From: HLUCCA09 sp038757905
Lineage (GTDB): Bacteria > Pseudomonadota > Alphaproteobacteria > Rhodobacterales > Rhodobacteraceae
Direction of reading: 5' to 3'
DNA: 22,700 nt
NCBI GenBank assembly: GCA_038757905.1
Contig: JBCDGG010000087.1
Location: 1-22,700 of the forward strand
Of the stretch, positions 6,113 through 14,668 are shown piece by piece. The first letter of the stretch is position 1; each line of letters begins with the position of its first letter. The translations under genes were made by a program, and so were the position numbers. Below the pieces are notes generated by a model. The model searched no databases. It was not told the DNA's origin and was given only the letters and a program-made list of their open reading frames with translations.

Positions 6113-6148
6113 GACGCCCGGCGCACCCGCCCCGGGCGTCTTTTCTTT
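6113..6148 (+). terminator. Rho-independent terminator of the F0 operon
   Basis: A perfect 9-bp stem GACGCCCGG (6113-6121)/CCGGGCGTC (6132-6140) with a 10-base loop is followed directly by TTTTCTTT. It lies 22 bases after the atpF stop. It is the clearest intrinsic terminator in the window and separates the operon from the convergent GntR gene. Confidence 0.9.
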
Positions 6149-6193
6149 GGGCCCGGGCCGTCTGCCGTTTCGTGCGCGCGCCTCCGACCCGCC

Positions 6194-6961
6194 TCAGCCT
6201 CCGCGTTCGTGCGACAGCCGCTGCTGCGCCACGGTCTCGTTGGCGTCGGCGCGCTTCTGGTCCCGCAGCGATTGCGCGACGTAGTCCAGATGCGTCTCGA
6301 TCGCGGCCCGCGCGCCTGCCGGGTCGCGGGCCTGCAACGCGTCGTTGATGGCCCGGTGCTGCGACAGGAGCACCGTGCGCGTCGTGCGCTGGCGAAACAT
6401 CACCTGACGGTTGTAGAACACGCCCTTGCGCAAGAGATCGTACATGGAGCGCAGCATGTGCAGCATCACCACGTTGTGGCTCGCCTCGACAATGGCGAGG
6501 TGAAACTGGGCGTCGAGGCTCGCCTCCTCCTCGCCGGAGCGTTTGCGATGCGCGGCCTCCATTTTCTCGAAGATGGTGCCGATCACGGCCAGATCGGTGT
6601 CCGAGGCGAGGCGCGCGGCGCGTTCTGCGGCCAGGCTCTCCATATCGCGCCGGAACGCCAGATAGTCGAAGACGGCCTCGTCATGGGACGCGAACAGCCG
6701 GATCAGCGCAGGCGAAAAGGCAGAGCCGAGCACATCGGCCACGAAGATGCCCGACCCGGCACGCCGCGTCAGCAGCCCCGCGCTTTCCAGCTCGGCAATG
6801 GCATCGCGCAGCGAGGGCCGAGACACCGTCAGCCGCTCCGCCAGATCGCGCTCCGCCGGCAGCCGCTCGCCCGGCCGCAGAATCCCGCGCAGGATCAACA
6901 GCTCGATCTGGCGGACGACGGCGGCAGAGATCTTTTCGGGTGCGACGGGTGTAAAGGGCAT
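6194..6961 (-). CDS. GntR-family regulator, FadR/FCD subfamily (PdhR/LldR-like)
   Basis: The 255-residue protein has a winged helix-turn-helix at about 10-75 (GERLPAERDLAERLTVSRPS, RAGSGIFV) and an all-helical FCD effector domain at about 95-240. The likely metal-binding set is present: Asp150, His154, His202 and His224. Family members of this type sense small carboxylates such as pyruvate, lactate or glycolate. The ATG at 6961 gives the N-terminus MPFTPVAPEKISAAVVRQIE, matching PdhR-like proteins; an in-frame ATG at 7054 would add 31 unrelated residues. It converges with the F0 operon and lies downstream of polA on the same strand. No metabolic gene is adjacent, so the effector and target remain open. 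Confidence 0.88.
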   Translation of the reverse strand: MPFTPVAPEKISAAVVRQIELLILRGILRPGERLPAERDLAERLTVSRPSLRDAIAELESAGLLTRRAGSGIFVADVLGSAFSPALIRLFASHDEAVFDYLAFRRDMESLAAERAARLASDTDLAVIGTIFEKMEAAHRKRSGEEEASLDAQFHLAIVEASHNVVMLHMLRSMYDLLRKGVFYNRQVMFRQRTTRTVLLSQHRAINDALQARDPAGARAAIETHLDYVAQSLRDQKRADANETVAQQRLSHERGG

Positions 6962-6974
6962 GGCTTCGTCCAAA

Positions 6975-6995
6975 TTGGTAAGGAGAGCAGACCAA
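6975..6995. promoter_or_regulatory. Possible split GntR operator upstream of its own gene
   Basis: TTGGT (6975-6979) and ACCAA (6991-6995) form perfect inverted half-sites separated by 11 bases, directly before the GntR start at 6961. FadR-family operators usually have TGGT and ACCA only one to three bases apart, so the spacing is unusual. Autoregulation is plausible but unproven. Confidence 0.35.
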
Positions 6996-7060
6996 AATAG
7001 GGCGTCCGCGTCCACCCTCCAATCCGTATTGGGCGCATTTCGGCGCCTCTTCACGTTGCG

Positions 7061-7107
7061 TCAAATATCCCGGGGGAGGCCGCAGGCCAGGGGCAGCGCC
7101 CCCAACC
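7061..7107. repeat. Dispersed intergenic element, copy B
   Basis: On the minus strand this reads as a GGGGC-GCT-GCCCC hairpin (7090-7102), then GGCCTGCGGCCTCCCCC, ending in GGGATATTTGA (7071-7061). It shares that 11-mer with copy A at 3205-3215 in opposite orientation. It lies 28 bases after the polA stop and could end the polA transcript, although no long T-run follows. I recall similar elements after genes in Rhodobacteraceae; this is not verified here. Confidence 0.5.
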
Positions 7108-7134
7108 CCCTACGCCGGGGGGCGGCACCTGCGG

Positions 7135-9936
7135 TCAGTGCGCCTCGGCCCAGCTGGCACCGCGCCCGGCATCCACGACAAGCGGAACGCTGAGGGAGAC
7201 CGCAGGCGCCGCCGCGCCCTCCATCACCTCGCGCACCGCCGCGATCGTGGGGTCCACGGCCTCCTCGTCCACCTCGAAGATCAACTCGTCATGGACCTGC
7301 AACAGCATGTCCGCCGGCAGATCGCCCAGCGCCGCCTCCATCCGGACCATCGCGCGGCGGATGATATCGGCGGCGGTTCCCTGAATCGGCGCGTTGATCG
7401 CGGCCCGGCGGGCAAAGCCCGCGCCCGGCCCCTTGGCATTGATCTCGGGCGTGTGGATCTTGCGGCCGAAGAGGGTCTGCACGTAGCCGTGTTCCTTCGC
7501 GAACGCCGTCGTGTCGTTCATGTAGGCCCGAATGCCGGGGAACCGCTCGAAGTAGCGATCGATGAACGCCTGCGCCTCGGCCCGGGGGATGCGCAGGTTG
7601 CGCGCAAGCCCGAACCCGGAGATCCCGTAGATCACGCCGAAGTTGATCGCCTTGGCCTGCCGGCGGATCTCGGGCGTCATCTCATCCAGCGGCACGTTGA
7701 ACATCTCGGACGCGGTCGCGGCATGGATGTCCTGCCCCTCGCGGAACGCGTCCTTCAGCGCGTCGATGCCCGCGATATGGGCCAGGATGCGCAGCTCGAT
7801 CTGGGAATAGTCGAGCGAGACGAGCACCCGGCCGGGCTCCGCCACGAACGCCTCGCGGATGCGGCGGCCCTCCTCGGTGCGCACGGGGATGTTCTGCAGG
7901 TTGGGATCGGTGGAGGCAAGCCGCCCCGTCGATGCGCCGGCGATGGAGTAGCTCGTGTGCACCCGGCCGGTTTCGGGGTTGATGTGCTCCTGCAGCGCGT
8001 CGGTATAGGTGCTCTTGAGCTTGGAGAGCGCGCGCCAGTCGAGCACACGCGCCGGCAGGTCGTGCTCGGTCGCGAGATCCTCCAGCACATCTGCGGGGGT
8101 CGACCATGCGCCGGTCTTGCCGCGCTTGCCGCCGGGCAGGCTCATCTTGTCGAACAGGATCTCGCCCAGTTGCTTGGGCGAGCCGACGTTGAAGCGCTCA
8201 CCCGCCAGTTCGTGGATCTCGGCCTCCAGCCCGGCCATTTTCTGCGAGAAGGCGTTGGACATGCGCGAAAGCGTGTCCCGGTCGACCTTCACGCCGCGCA
8301 TCTCCATGCGCGCGAGCACCGGGATCATCGGCCGCTCCATCGTTTCGTAAACGGTCGTGACGTGGGCCCGGTGCAGGCTCGGCTTGAAAGCATGCCACAA
8401 CCGCAGCGTCACGTCGGCATCCTCGGCGGCATAGCCCGCGGCCTTCTCGATCTCGACCAGATCGAACGTGATCTGAGATTTGCCGGACCCGATCAACTCC
8501 TTGATGGGGATCGGAGAGTGGCCGAGGTAGCGCTCCGCCAGCGCATCCATGCCATGGCCGTGCAATCCGGCGTGCTGGGCGTAGGAGAGCAACATGGTGT
8601 CGTCGATCGGCGCAATGTGGATGCCGAGACGGGCAAGGATCTTGGCGTCGTATTTCAGATTCTGGCCGATCTTCAGAATGCTGGCATCCTCCAGCATCGG
8701 CTTCAGCATCTCCAAAGCCTCCGACATCGGCATCTGGCCTTCGGCCAGGTCGCCGTCATCGAACAGATCGTCGGACCCGCCCGCCCGATGGGCCAGGGGG
8801 ATGTAGCACGCCTCGCCCGGCGTGACGGACAGGCACACGCCGACAAGATCGGCCGTCATCTCGTTCAGGCCGGTCGTTTCGGTGTCGACCGCGACGGCGC
8901 CGCGGGCCTCGATCCGGTCGAGCCAGGATTGCACGGAAGCCGCATCCCGGACGATCTCATAGGCCGACGGGTCGATCGGCGGCCATTCCGGGGCTTTGGG
9001 GGCGTCTTCGGCGGCGTCCTGTGGGGCCTCGGGGATCGCGGGGGCGTCGACGCCGAGCGCGTCGGCGATGCGCCGGGTGAGCGTGCGGAACTCCATCTGT
9101 GCCAGAAAGCCGATCAGCGCATCCGGATCGGGGTCCTGCACCTCCAGATCGTCGAGCGTGAAGTCGAGCGGTGTGGCCTGATCCAGCGTGACGAGCTTCT
9201 GGGACAGCCGGATCTGCTCGGCATGGTCAATCAGGGTCTGGCGGCGCTTGGGCTGCTTGATCTCCTCTGCGCGCTCCAGCAGCGTTTCAAGATCCCCGTA
9301 CTCCCCGATCAGTTGTGCGGCAGTCTTGACGCCGATGCCGGGCGCGCCGGGGATGTTGTCGACGCTGTCGCCGGCGAGGGCTTGCACGTCGATCACCTTG
9401 TCCGGCGCAACGCCGAACTTCTCCTCGACCTCGGCGACGCCGATGCGTTTGTTCTTCATCGCGTCGAGCATTTCGACGCCACCGCCCACAAGCTGCATGA
9501 GATCCTTGTCGGACGAGATGATGGTCACCCGTCCACCGGCCTCGCGGGCCTGCCGCGCAAGGGTGGCGATGATGTCATCGGCCTCGAAGCCCTCGATCTC
9601 TTCGCAGGCGATGTTGAAGGCGCGGGTGGCGTCGCGCGTCAGCGGGATCTGCGGGCGCAGATCCTCCGGCATCTCGTCGCGGTTCGCCTTGTAGGCGTCG
9701 TAGAGATCGTTCCGGAAGGTGTGGGAGCCTTTGTCGAAGATCACCGCGGCATGGGTCGGGGCGTCCGGGCCGGTGTTCCCCTCGATGTAGCGGTAGAGCA
9801 TGTTGCAGAAGCCCGAGATGGCCCCGACGGGCAAGCCATCGGACTTCCGGGTCAGGGGAGGCAGGGCGTGATAGGCGCGGAAAATGAAGGCCGAGCCGTC
9901 AATCAGGTGCAGATGATGTCCTTCGCCGAATGCCAT
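7135..9936 (-). CDS. polA: DNA polymerase I
   Basis: This full-length, 933-residue three-domain enzyme fills repair gaps and removes Okazaki primers. The 5' nuclease domain spans about 1-290, with acidic motifs such as FEADD (117-121), SSDKD (141-145) and GDSVDN (189-194). The 3'-5' exonuclease domain spans about 325-520, and its catalytic residues are intact: Asp351 and Glu353 (DTETTG), Asp430 (KYD) and Tyr502-x3-Asp506. The polymerase domain spans about 530-933, with motif A SLDYSQIELRI (Asp709), motif B RRQAKAINFGVIYG (Lys762, Phe766, Tyr770) and motif C VHDE (881-884). Phe766 at the O-helix position favours deoxynucleotides. The start ATG at 9936 follows GGGGGAAG. The proofreading domain being intact distinguishes it from Taq-type enzymes. 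Confidence 0.97.
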   Translation of the reverse strand: MAFGEGHHLHLIDGSAFIFRAYHALPPLTRKSDGLPVGAISGFCNMLYRYIEGNTGPDAPTHAAVIFDKGSHTFRNDLYDAYKANRDEMPEDLRPQIPLTRDATRAFNIACEEIEGFEADDIIATLARQAREAGGRVTIISSDKDLMQLVGGGVEMLDAMKNKRIGVAEVEEKFGVAPDKVIDVQALAGDSVDNIPGAPGIGVKTAAQLIGEYGDLETLLERAEEIKQPKRRQTLIDHAEQIRLSQKLVTLDQATPLDFTLDDLEVQDPDPDALIGFLAQMEFRTLTRRIADALGVDAPAIPEAPQDAAEDAPKAPEWPPIDPSAYEIVRDAASVQSWLDRIEARGAVAVDTETTGLNEMTADLVGVCLSVTPGEACYIPLAHRAGGSDDLFDDGDLAEGQMPMSEALEMLKPMLEDASILKIGQNLKYDAKILARLGIHIAPIDDTMLLSYAQHAGLHGHGMDALAERYLGHSPIPIKELIGSGKSQITFDLVEIEKAAGYAAEDADVTLRLWHAFKPSLHRAHVTTVYETMERPMIPVLARMEMRGVKVDRDTLSRMSNAFSQKMAGLEAEIHELAGERFNVGSPKQLGEILFDKMSLPGGKRGKTGAWSTPADVLEDLATEHDLPARVLDWRALSKLKSTYTDALQEHINPETGRVHTSYSIAGASTGRLASTDPNLQNIPVRTEEGRRIREAFVAEPGRVLVSLDYSQIELRILAHIAGIDALKDAFREGQDIHAATASEMFNVPLDEMTPEIRRQAKAINFGVIYGISGFGLARNLRIPRAEAQAFIDRYFERFPGIRAYMNDTTAFAKEHGYVQTLFGRKIHTPEINAKGPGAGFARRAAINAPIQGTAADIIRRAMVRMEAALGDLPADMLLQVHDELIFEVDEEAVDPTIAAVREVMEGAAAPAVSLSVPLVVDAGRGASWAEAH

Positions 9937-10262
9937 GTGCTTCCCCCGCCAATGCCGCCCGCCAGACGTATCGTGCGGGGCGGGGCCGGTCCAGCACCCT
10001 TATGTGCGGAGCGCCGCGGAGAGCCGTTGTGCGCGGGCGCGTCTTTCTTGCCCGCGCCGCCGTGCCGGCGGCGGCGTTGGAGCGCCGGTTTCCAGGCATC
10101 GGCATGTGCCGCCGGCGTCTCGGGGATCGGTCCGGCCGGGATCGGACAACGCACGTCCTACGCCGTGAAGCCCACCCCGGAAAGCCGCTCAGACCGAGAT
10201 CATCGGTCCGGTGTCGGCCGTGCTGCGGCGGAGAGACGAGACCTCCGCCAGTGCCGCCGCAG
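9937..10262. other. 326-base gap between polA and the zf-CHCC gene
   Basis: I see no convincing gene here; open frames are Arg/Pro/Ala-rich and lack starts with ribosome-binding sites. It contains a perfect 8-bp hairpin GCGCGGGC (10031-10038)/GCCCGCGC (10050-10057) and a smaller one, GACCGA (10192-10197)/TCGGTC (10203-10208). Neither is followed by a T-run on the minus strand. The polA promoter presumably lies here, but I cannot point to it. Confidence 0.4.
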
Positions 10263-10451
10263 CTAGCCTGCGTCGTCCACCCAATCCCGATGGATGAACT
10301 TCTTGTCGCAATAGGGACACTCCACCGCGCCGGTCTCGTGATTGATCGAGAGCCAGACACGGGGATGGCCCAGCGCACCTTCGCCGCCGTCGCAGGCAAC
10401 GCGCATGGCGCTGACGATTTCCGTCTCTGGCGGTTCGGGGATTCTCTCCAT
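10263..10451 (-). CDS. Small zinc-finger protein, zf-CHCC family (NDUFS6-like)
   Basis: This 62-residue protein carries one CHCC zinc site: Cys20 (RVACDGG), His29 (LGHPRVWL), Cys45 and Cys48 (ECPYCDKKF). The same fold occurs in the mitochondrial complex I accessory subunit NDUFS6, and alphaproteobacteria encode stand-alone versions of about 60 residues. A role in complex I assembly or as a subunit is known for the mitochondrial homologue and is only inferred here. ATG at 10451 gives the family length. It is divergent from the ABC ATPase gene and upstream of polA on the same strand, but over 300 bases away. Confidence 0.88.
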   Translation of the reverse strand: MERIPEPPETEIVSAMRVACDGGEGALGHPRVWLSINHETGAVECPYCDKKFIHRDWVDDAG

Positions 10452-10592
10452 TGGCGTGCGGTCCTTGTCGCTTGCTGATGCCCGGATTAGGTTCGCGACA
10501 GCGCGGGCGCAAGGCCCCGGCGCGTCATGGGACGGGTAAGGTTGCCACGGGCGGTCGCGCGTCCCGCTCCCGAGCGGCAGAAAGGCCCCGAT

Positions 10593-11543
10593 ATGCACCA
10601 CGCCATCGAAATCTCGGGGCTGCGCAAGACCTATGCCGGGTTCAAGGCCGTCGCGCCGAAAGAGGCGCTGAAGGGGGTCGACCTGACCGTGCCGCGCGGT
10701 TCGATCTTTGGGCTTCTGGGGCCGAACGGGGCGGGAAAGTCCACGCTGATCAACATCCTTGCCGGGCTTGTGACGAAGAGCGCGGGCTCGGTGAAGATCT
10801 GGGGGTTCGACCAGGACGTGAACCCGCGCCAGAGCCGCGCCGCCATCGGGGTGATGCCGCAGGAGCTGAACCTCGATCCGTTCTTTACGCCGCGGGATGC
10901 CCTGAATGTGCAGGCCGGGCTTTACGGCGTGCCGAAGCGGGAACGGCGGACGGAGGATATTCTGGCCATGATCGGGCTCACCGACAAGGCGGACGCCTAT
11001 GCCCGCTCCCTGTCGGGCGGCATGCAGCGCCGGCTGCTTCTGGGCAAGGCGCTGGTGCATGCGCCGGCCGTTCTGGTGCTCGACGAGCCGACGGCAGGGG
11101 TCGATATCGAGCTGCGTCAGATGCTGTGGGAGAACGTCCGGCGCCTGAACGCAACGCGGGGGATGACGATCATCCTGACCACCCATTACCTCGAAGAGGC
11201 CGAGGAGATGTGCGACGAGATCGCCATCGTGAACCATGGCGAGGTGGTGGCGCAGGACAGCACGGCCAACCTGCTCGGGCGGCTCGATGCCAAGACGCTC
11301 GTCATCGTACCCTCCGAGGCGCCGCCGCCGGAGATTGCCCTGCCCGACGGCGTCACCCTGGCGACGCGTGCCGACGGGGCGCTGGCGTTTTCCTACCGCC
11401 GTGGGCAGACCCCGGCCGACGCGATCCTCGACGCCGTTCGAGCCGCTGGCATCCGGATCGCCGATGTGGCGAGCGAAGAGGCCGATCTGGAAGACGTCTT
11501 CCTTGCGCTGACGTCCTCCGGCGCCGCGCACCGGGCCGCCTAG
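10593..11543 (+). CDS. ABC transporter ATP-binding protein, YadG-like
   Basis: The 316-residue cytoplasmic ATPase has Walker A GPNGAGKST (43-51), Q-loop in VMPQE (88-91), signature LSGGM (140-144), Walker B VLVLDE (160-165, catalytic Glu165) and H-loop His198 in TTHYLEEAEE. The sequence around PTAGVDIELRQMLWENVRRL closely resembles E. coli YadG, whose partner is the ABC-2 permease YadH. A C-terminal domain of about 90 residues follows, typical of DRA-type exporters. No permease is adjacent: the next gene, one base downstream, is an ATP-grasp protein. A purine-rich GCAGAAAGG precedes ATG 10593. It is either an orphan ATPase working with a permease elsewhere or part of an unusual unit with its neighbour. 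Confidence 0.92.
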   Translation: MHHAIEISGLRKTYAGFKAVAPKEALKGVDLTVPRGSIFGLLGPNGAGKSTLINILAGLVTKSAGSVKIWGFDQDVNPRQSRAAIGVMPQELNLDPFFTPRDALNVQAGLYGVPKRERRTEDILAMIGLTDKADAYARSLSGGMQRRLLLGKALVHAPAVLVLDEPTAGVDIELRQMLWENVRRLNATRGMTIILTTHYLEEAEEMCDEIAIVNHGEVVAQDSTANLLGRLDAKTLVIVPSEAPPPEIALPDGVTLATRADGALAFSYRRGQTPADAILDAVRAAGIRIADVASEEADLEDVFLALTSSGAAHRAA

Positions 11544-11544
11544 C

Positions 11545-12597
11545 ATGCAGTTCGTGCAGGTCACGCCCGGCGCGGCGTGGCTGAACGGGCGCCGGGCCTT
11601 CCTGCATCTGCTGGCGGAAGCTGCCGACGCGCTGGGCGGGCGATTGGAGCTTGAGGCAGAGTTCGGCCATGTGGGGCGGTTCCATGCGGCCAGCGGCGAA
11701 ACCCGCCCGATCTTCGGCAATGCCCTGGGGCTCAATCCCGACTCTGCGGCCCAACTGGCGGCGGACAAGGACTATACGGCGCGGCTGCTCGCCGGTCAGG
11801 GGATCGCGGTCCCACGCGGCATGGTCCTGTTCAGCGAGGCCTACCGGGCACGCATGGCGCTGAAGAACCGCCGCGTGGCCGCGGCGCTGCCCACAACGGC
11901 CGAGGGCGAAGCCTTTGCCGAGCGGCACGGCTACCCGGTGATCGTCAAGCCGAACGTGGGCTCCGAGGGGCGCGGCGTGCATCGTCCGGCAAACCTGTCG
12001 GAGCTGCGCGGCGATCTCGCGGCGCTGTTTCTAAGCGATGACAGGATCCGGCTGGAGGAATGCGTCCCGGGGATCGACACGCGCCTGACAGTGCTGGATG
12101 GCGCGGTGCGGCTGGCCTACAGGCGGCTGCCGCCGGCTGTTACGGGGGACGGCCGGCAGGCGCTGGAGCGCCTGGTCGCCCATGAGCTGCGCCGGCTCGC
12201 CGCGGAGCACCGGGGGCCAAAGCTCTCGGCCGAGGATCCGCGGATTGTCCGCGCGCTGGCGCGGCAGGGCTGGACCTATGCGTCGGTTCCCCCGCCGGGC
12301 ACCGTCGTTCGGCTCCTGGACAGCGCCAACCTGTCGTCCGGGGGGCATATGGAGGATCTGACCGGCCGTCTGCCGCCGGAGGCCGAAGCGCTGGCCGTGA
12401 AGGCCACCGCGGCCCTCGGCCTGCGGCTCGCAGGCGTCGACATTCTGTCGACCGATCTGACCAAGGGGCTTGCGGGCGCCTGCGTCCTCGAGGTCAACGC
12501 GTCCCCCGGGCTCGACTACTACGCCCACCACGGGCCCGGCCAATGGGACCGCGCCCGCGCCCTGGTGACGGACGTCCTGCGCAGTCAGACGCGCTGA
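11545..12597 (+). CDS. ATP-grasp protein resembling the ATP-grasp module of cyanophycin synthetase
   Basis: The 350-residue protein contains one ATP-grasp fold at about 70-345. Visible parts are Lys135 in YPVIVKPNVGSEGRGV (glycine-rich loop 139-145), Glu171/Glu172, the substrate-side segment GDGRQALERLV, NLSSGGH at 262-268, and the Mg-binding GVDI (Asp299) and VLEVNASPGLDYY (Glu316, Asn318). These match the order of motifs in CphA and GshAB-type ligases. CphA is about 870 residues and adds a Mur-ligase-like domain, which is absent here. It presumably joins a carboxylate to an amine with ATP, but the substrate is unknown. The first 65 residues are not recognised. ATG lies one base after the ABC ATPase stop, so the two are co-transcribed. 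The 3' end overlaps the HIT gene by 13 bases. Confidence 0.8.
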   Translation: MQFVQVTPGAAWLNGRRAFLHLLAEAADALGGRLELEAEFGHVGRFHAASGETRPIFGNALGLNPDSAAQLAADKDYTARLLAGQGIAVPRGMVLFSEAYRARMALKNRRVAAALPTTAEGEAFAERHGYPVIVKPNVGSEGRGVHRPANLSELRGDLAALFLSDDRIRLEECVPGIDTRLTVLDGAVRLAYRRLPPAVTGDGRQALERLVAHELRRLAAEHRGPKLSAEDPRIVRALARQGWTYASVPPPGTVVRLLDSANLSSGGHMEDLTGRLPPEAEALAVKATAALGLRLAGVDILSTDLTKGLAGACVLEVNASPGLDYYAHHGPGQWDRARALVTDVLRSQTR

Positions 12598-12965
12598 AGG
12601 ATCGGCCCCAGCGGGCGCCCCCCGAGCACATGCACATGAAAATGCGGCACTTCCTGATGCCCATGGTCGCTGCAATTGCTCAGCGTGCGATAGCCGCCGC
12701 CCTGCTCCGTCGGCGAAACGCCCGTCTGACGCGTGACCGTGCCGACAGCGCGCACGAAGTCGGCGATTTCCGTATCCGAGGCTTCCGCCGCAAAGTGATC
12801 GTAGCTGACATAGGCGCCTTTCGGGATCACCAGCACATGCACGGGGGCCTGGGGCGAGATGTCCTCGAAGGCGAGCGAATGGTCGGTTTCCAGAACCGTC
12901 TTGTTGGGGATCTCTCCGCGCAGGATCTTGGCGAAGATATTCTGGTCGTCATAGGTGTAGGCCAT
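12585..12965 (-). CDS. HIT-family nucleotide hydrolase (HINT branch)
   Basis: The 126-residue protein begins MAYTYDDQNIFAKILRGEIP, typical of bacterial HINT proteins, which hydrolyse purine nucleoside phosphoramidates and related adenylates in the cytoplasm. The catalytic histidine triad HFHVHV is at 108-113, followed by LGGRPLGP. Length matches the family. The start ATG at 12965 lies 8 bases after the stop of the glycosyltransferase gene on the same strand, so it is probably the second gene of that transcript. It ends 13 bases inside the convergent ATP-grasp gene. The physiological substrate is unknown. Confidence 0.92.
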   Translation of the reverse strand: MAYTYDDQNIFAKILRGEIPNKTVLETDHSLAFEDISPQAPVHVLVIPKGAYVSYDHFAAEASDTEIADFVRAVGTVTRQTGVSPTEQGGGYRTLSNCSDHGHQEVPHFHVHVLGGRPLGPILQRV

Positions 12966-12973
12966 GCTTTCGC

Positions 12974-14563
12974 TCACGTCTCCGGGCTGTCGTCGAACAG
13001 GTGCGCATCGCCAAGGAGCGCGCGCGCCTGTGCTTCGGGTATAGACAGAAACCGCGCGAGCGACAGCCCGTTCTGGGCCGGGTCGGCGCCTTCGGCGATG
13101 CGGTCGAACTGGGCCAGGCCGGCCGAGGCGAGGGCCGCGCTTTCGCTGTCCAGATCCCGCCGCAGCATGCCGACCAGCGCGTCGAGCGTGGCGGGCGCGG
13201 TGCCATCGCCCGCCAGGCCCGTGCGACGGGCGTGATCGGCGATTTCGGGATCGCTCCATCGGCACTGCAGCTCCAGGACGCGGACGCTGGCGGGGGCTGC
13301 GGCGAAATCCTGCAGGATATCGAGCCGTGCCGGATCGAGGCAGAGCACCAGACGGTCGGTCTCGCGGCATTCGTAGAGAAGATGCACGAGCGTGCGGCGA
13401 TGGCGGTGGCGCTTGACCAGATCGGCCCCGACGCCGCCGAGATCGGGCATCGGGCATTTGTCGTCGTCGAAGACATAGCCCTGGCCGGGCACCAGGCCCG
13501 AGTGTTCGAGCGCCGCGACGAGCCGTTGGGCGACGTGCCACTTCTTGCACACGACCAGCAGAAGCGTGCGATGTCGCGGCAGGGTCGCCTCGGCCTCCCA
13601 GAAGCGCGGCCCATAGCGCCTCCCCACGCGTCCGCGGCCCGTCAGATACGCATGCAGCCGGTGGCCGTCATTCGACATGGCGACGTGGATTTCGCCGCTG
13701 GCATAGAGCCTTGTCAGTTGGGCCCGCAACTCGTGCGCCTCGGGGCTGATCTTGCGGGCGAACAGGAAGTCCTGCGCCAGTAGAAAGTCGTAGTGATCGT
13801 TGTAGAACGTGGCGGGCACGCCGTAGTCGGTGAAGAGCAGGAAGGTCGGCGCTTGATTGCGGATCTCCTCGGCAGGGACGAGATGCCGGACGAGCGTCTG
13901 AAACAGCGTCTCATCGGGGATCCACGTCGTGCGGAAGAACCGGACGAGATCGCGCCTTTGGTCGAGAAAGCCAAGCACCTTTTCCAGCGTCGCGCGGCGC
14001 AGACACCACCATTGCGACCCGATCTTGATGCGGATGCCCTTCGGCAAGGGGCGGTTCAGACCAAGCCGCTTCTGCAGTTCGAGCGATGCATAGAACCAGG
14101 GCTTCCGGCGCCGCTCGTTGATCCAGTGACGGTAGACCAGCCGCTCTTCGCGCAGGCCGGTCTTGAACCAGTCGCTGTCGAAGAAGTCATGGCTTTCTAT
14201 GATGTCGGCGGGGTCGGCGTCGAGCTTGGCATGGGCATAGGCGGCGGACTTGATCGGCGCGCAATCGCCCGACAGCAGGTAGAAATGGGTGGCGTCGGGA
14301 AACGCCGCCAGCGCGGTTCGCGCGGCCTCGATCGTTGCGGCCACGAGGGACCAGTCCCCCCAGCCGCAGCGAATGCGGCGGGCGGTGAAGGCCACGCCGG
14401 GCGTGTCGGACAGGGCGTCGATCAGGCGCGCGTGATCCTCCGCGGAGGCGCGCCCGTCGTAGTGGATCACGACCCTGTCGCCACCGGCCACCAGCCCGCG
14501 GGCCTGCGCGGCGACCGCGTCGGGGTCGCGATGGCAAAGGAGCAAGAAGGCGATCTGGGCCAT
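12974..14563 (-). CDS. GT14-type (core-2/I-branching) glycosyltransferase with C-terminal DUF5928
   Basis: The 529-residue protein has two parts. The N-terminal 265 residues match the core-2/I-branching beta-1,6-N-acetylglucosaminyltransferase fold (GT14). They begin MAQIAFLLLCHRDP, then HYDGR (34-38), YLLSGDCAPIKS (95-106), GSQWWCL (182-188) and PDETLFQ (216-222), where the acidic residue is the likely catalytic base. The C-terminal part (about 280-529) resembles DUF5928, known to me mainly from Rhodobacteraceae and without assigned function. There is no signal peptide or membrane helix, so it acts in the cytoplasm or on the inner face. It is divergent from a sulfotransferase gene, suggesting joint work on a sulfated glycan. 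Donor and acceptor are not determined. Confidence 0.82.
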   Translation of the reverse strand: MAQIAFLLLCHRDPDAVAAQARGLVAGGDRVVIHYDGRASAEDHARLIDALSDTPGVAFTARRIRCGWGDWSLVAATIEAARTALAAFPDATHFYLLSGDCAPIKSAAYAHAKLDADPADIIESHDFFDSDWFKTGLREERLVYRHWINERRRKPWFYASLELQKRLGLNRPLPKGIRIKIGSQWWCLRRATLEKVLGFLDQRRDLVRFFRTTWIPDETLFQTLVRHLVPAEEIRNQAPTFLLFTDYGVPATFYNDHYDFLLAQDFLFARKISPEAHELRAQLTRLYASGEIHVAMSNDGHRLHAYLTGRGRVGRRYGPRFWEAEATLPRHRTLLLVVCKKWHVAQRLVAALEHSGLVPGQGYVFDDDKCPMPDLGGVGADLVKRHRHRRTLVHLLYECRETDRLVLCLDPARLDILQDFAAAPASVRVLELQCRWSDPEIADHARRTGLAGDGTAPATLDALVGMLRRDLDSESAALASAGLAQFDRIAEGADPAQNGLSLARFLSIPEAQARALLGDAHLFDDSPET

Positions 14564-14668
14564 GGGCGGGCGGGCGTGTCACCTGCAAGAGACGGAACAC
14601 CCCCGGTTTTGTCGATCGGCCAGGGGGAGGCAATTGAAAGATAGGGCGTTCTTTGTTTTTTGGTGCCA

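Noticed and set aside
7138..10266. A 1042-codon open frame antisense to polA
   Set aside because: It lies across a full-length polA with all catalytic motifs. Its translation is His/Arg/Gly-rich without any domain, as expected for the shadow frame of a GC-rich gene.
10263..11768. A 501-codon minus-strand frame covering the zf-CHCC gene and the ABC ATPase
   Set aside because: Only its last 62 codons match a protein family. The rest is antisense to the ABC ATPase, whose Walker and signature motifs are intact.
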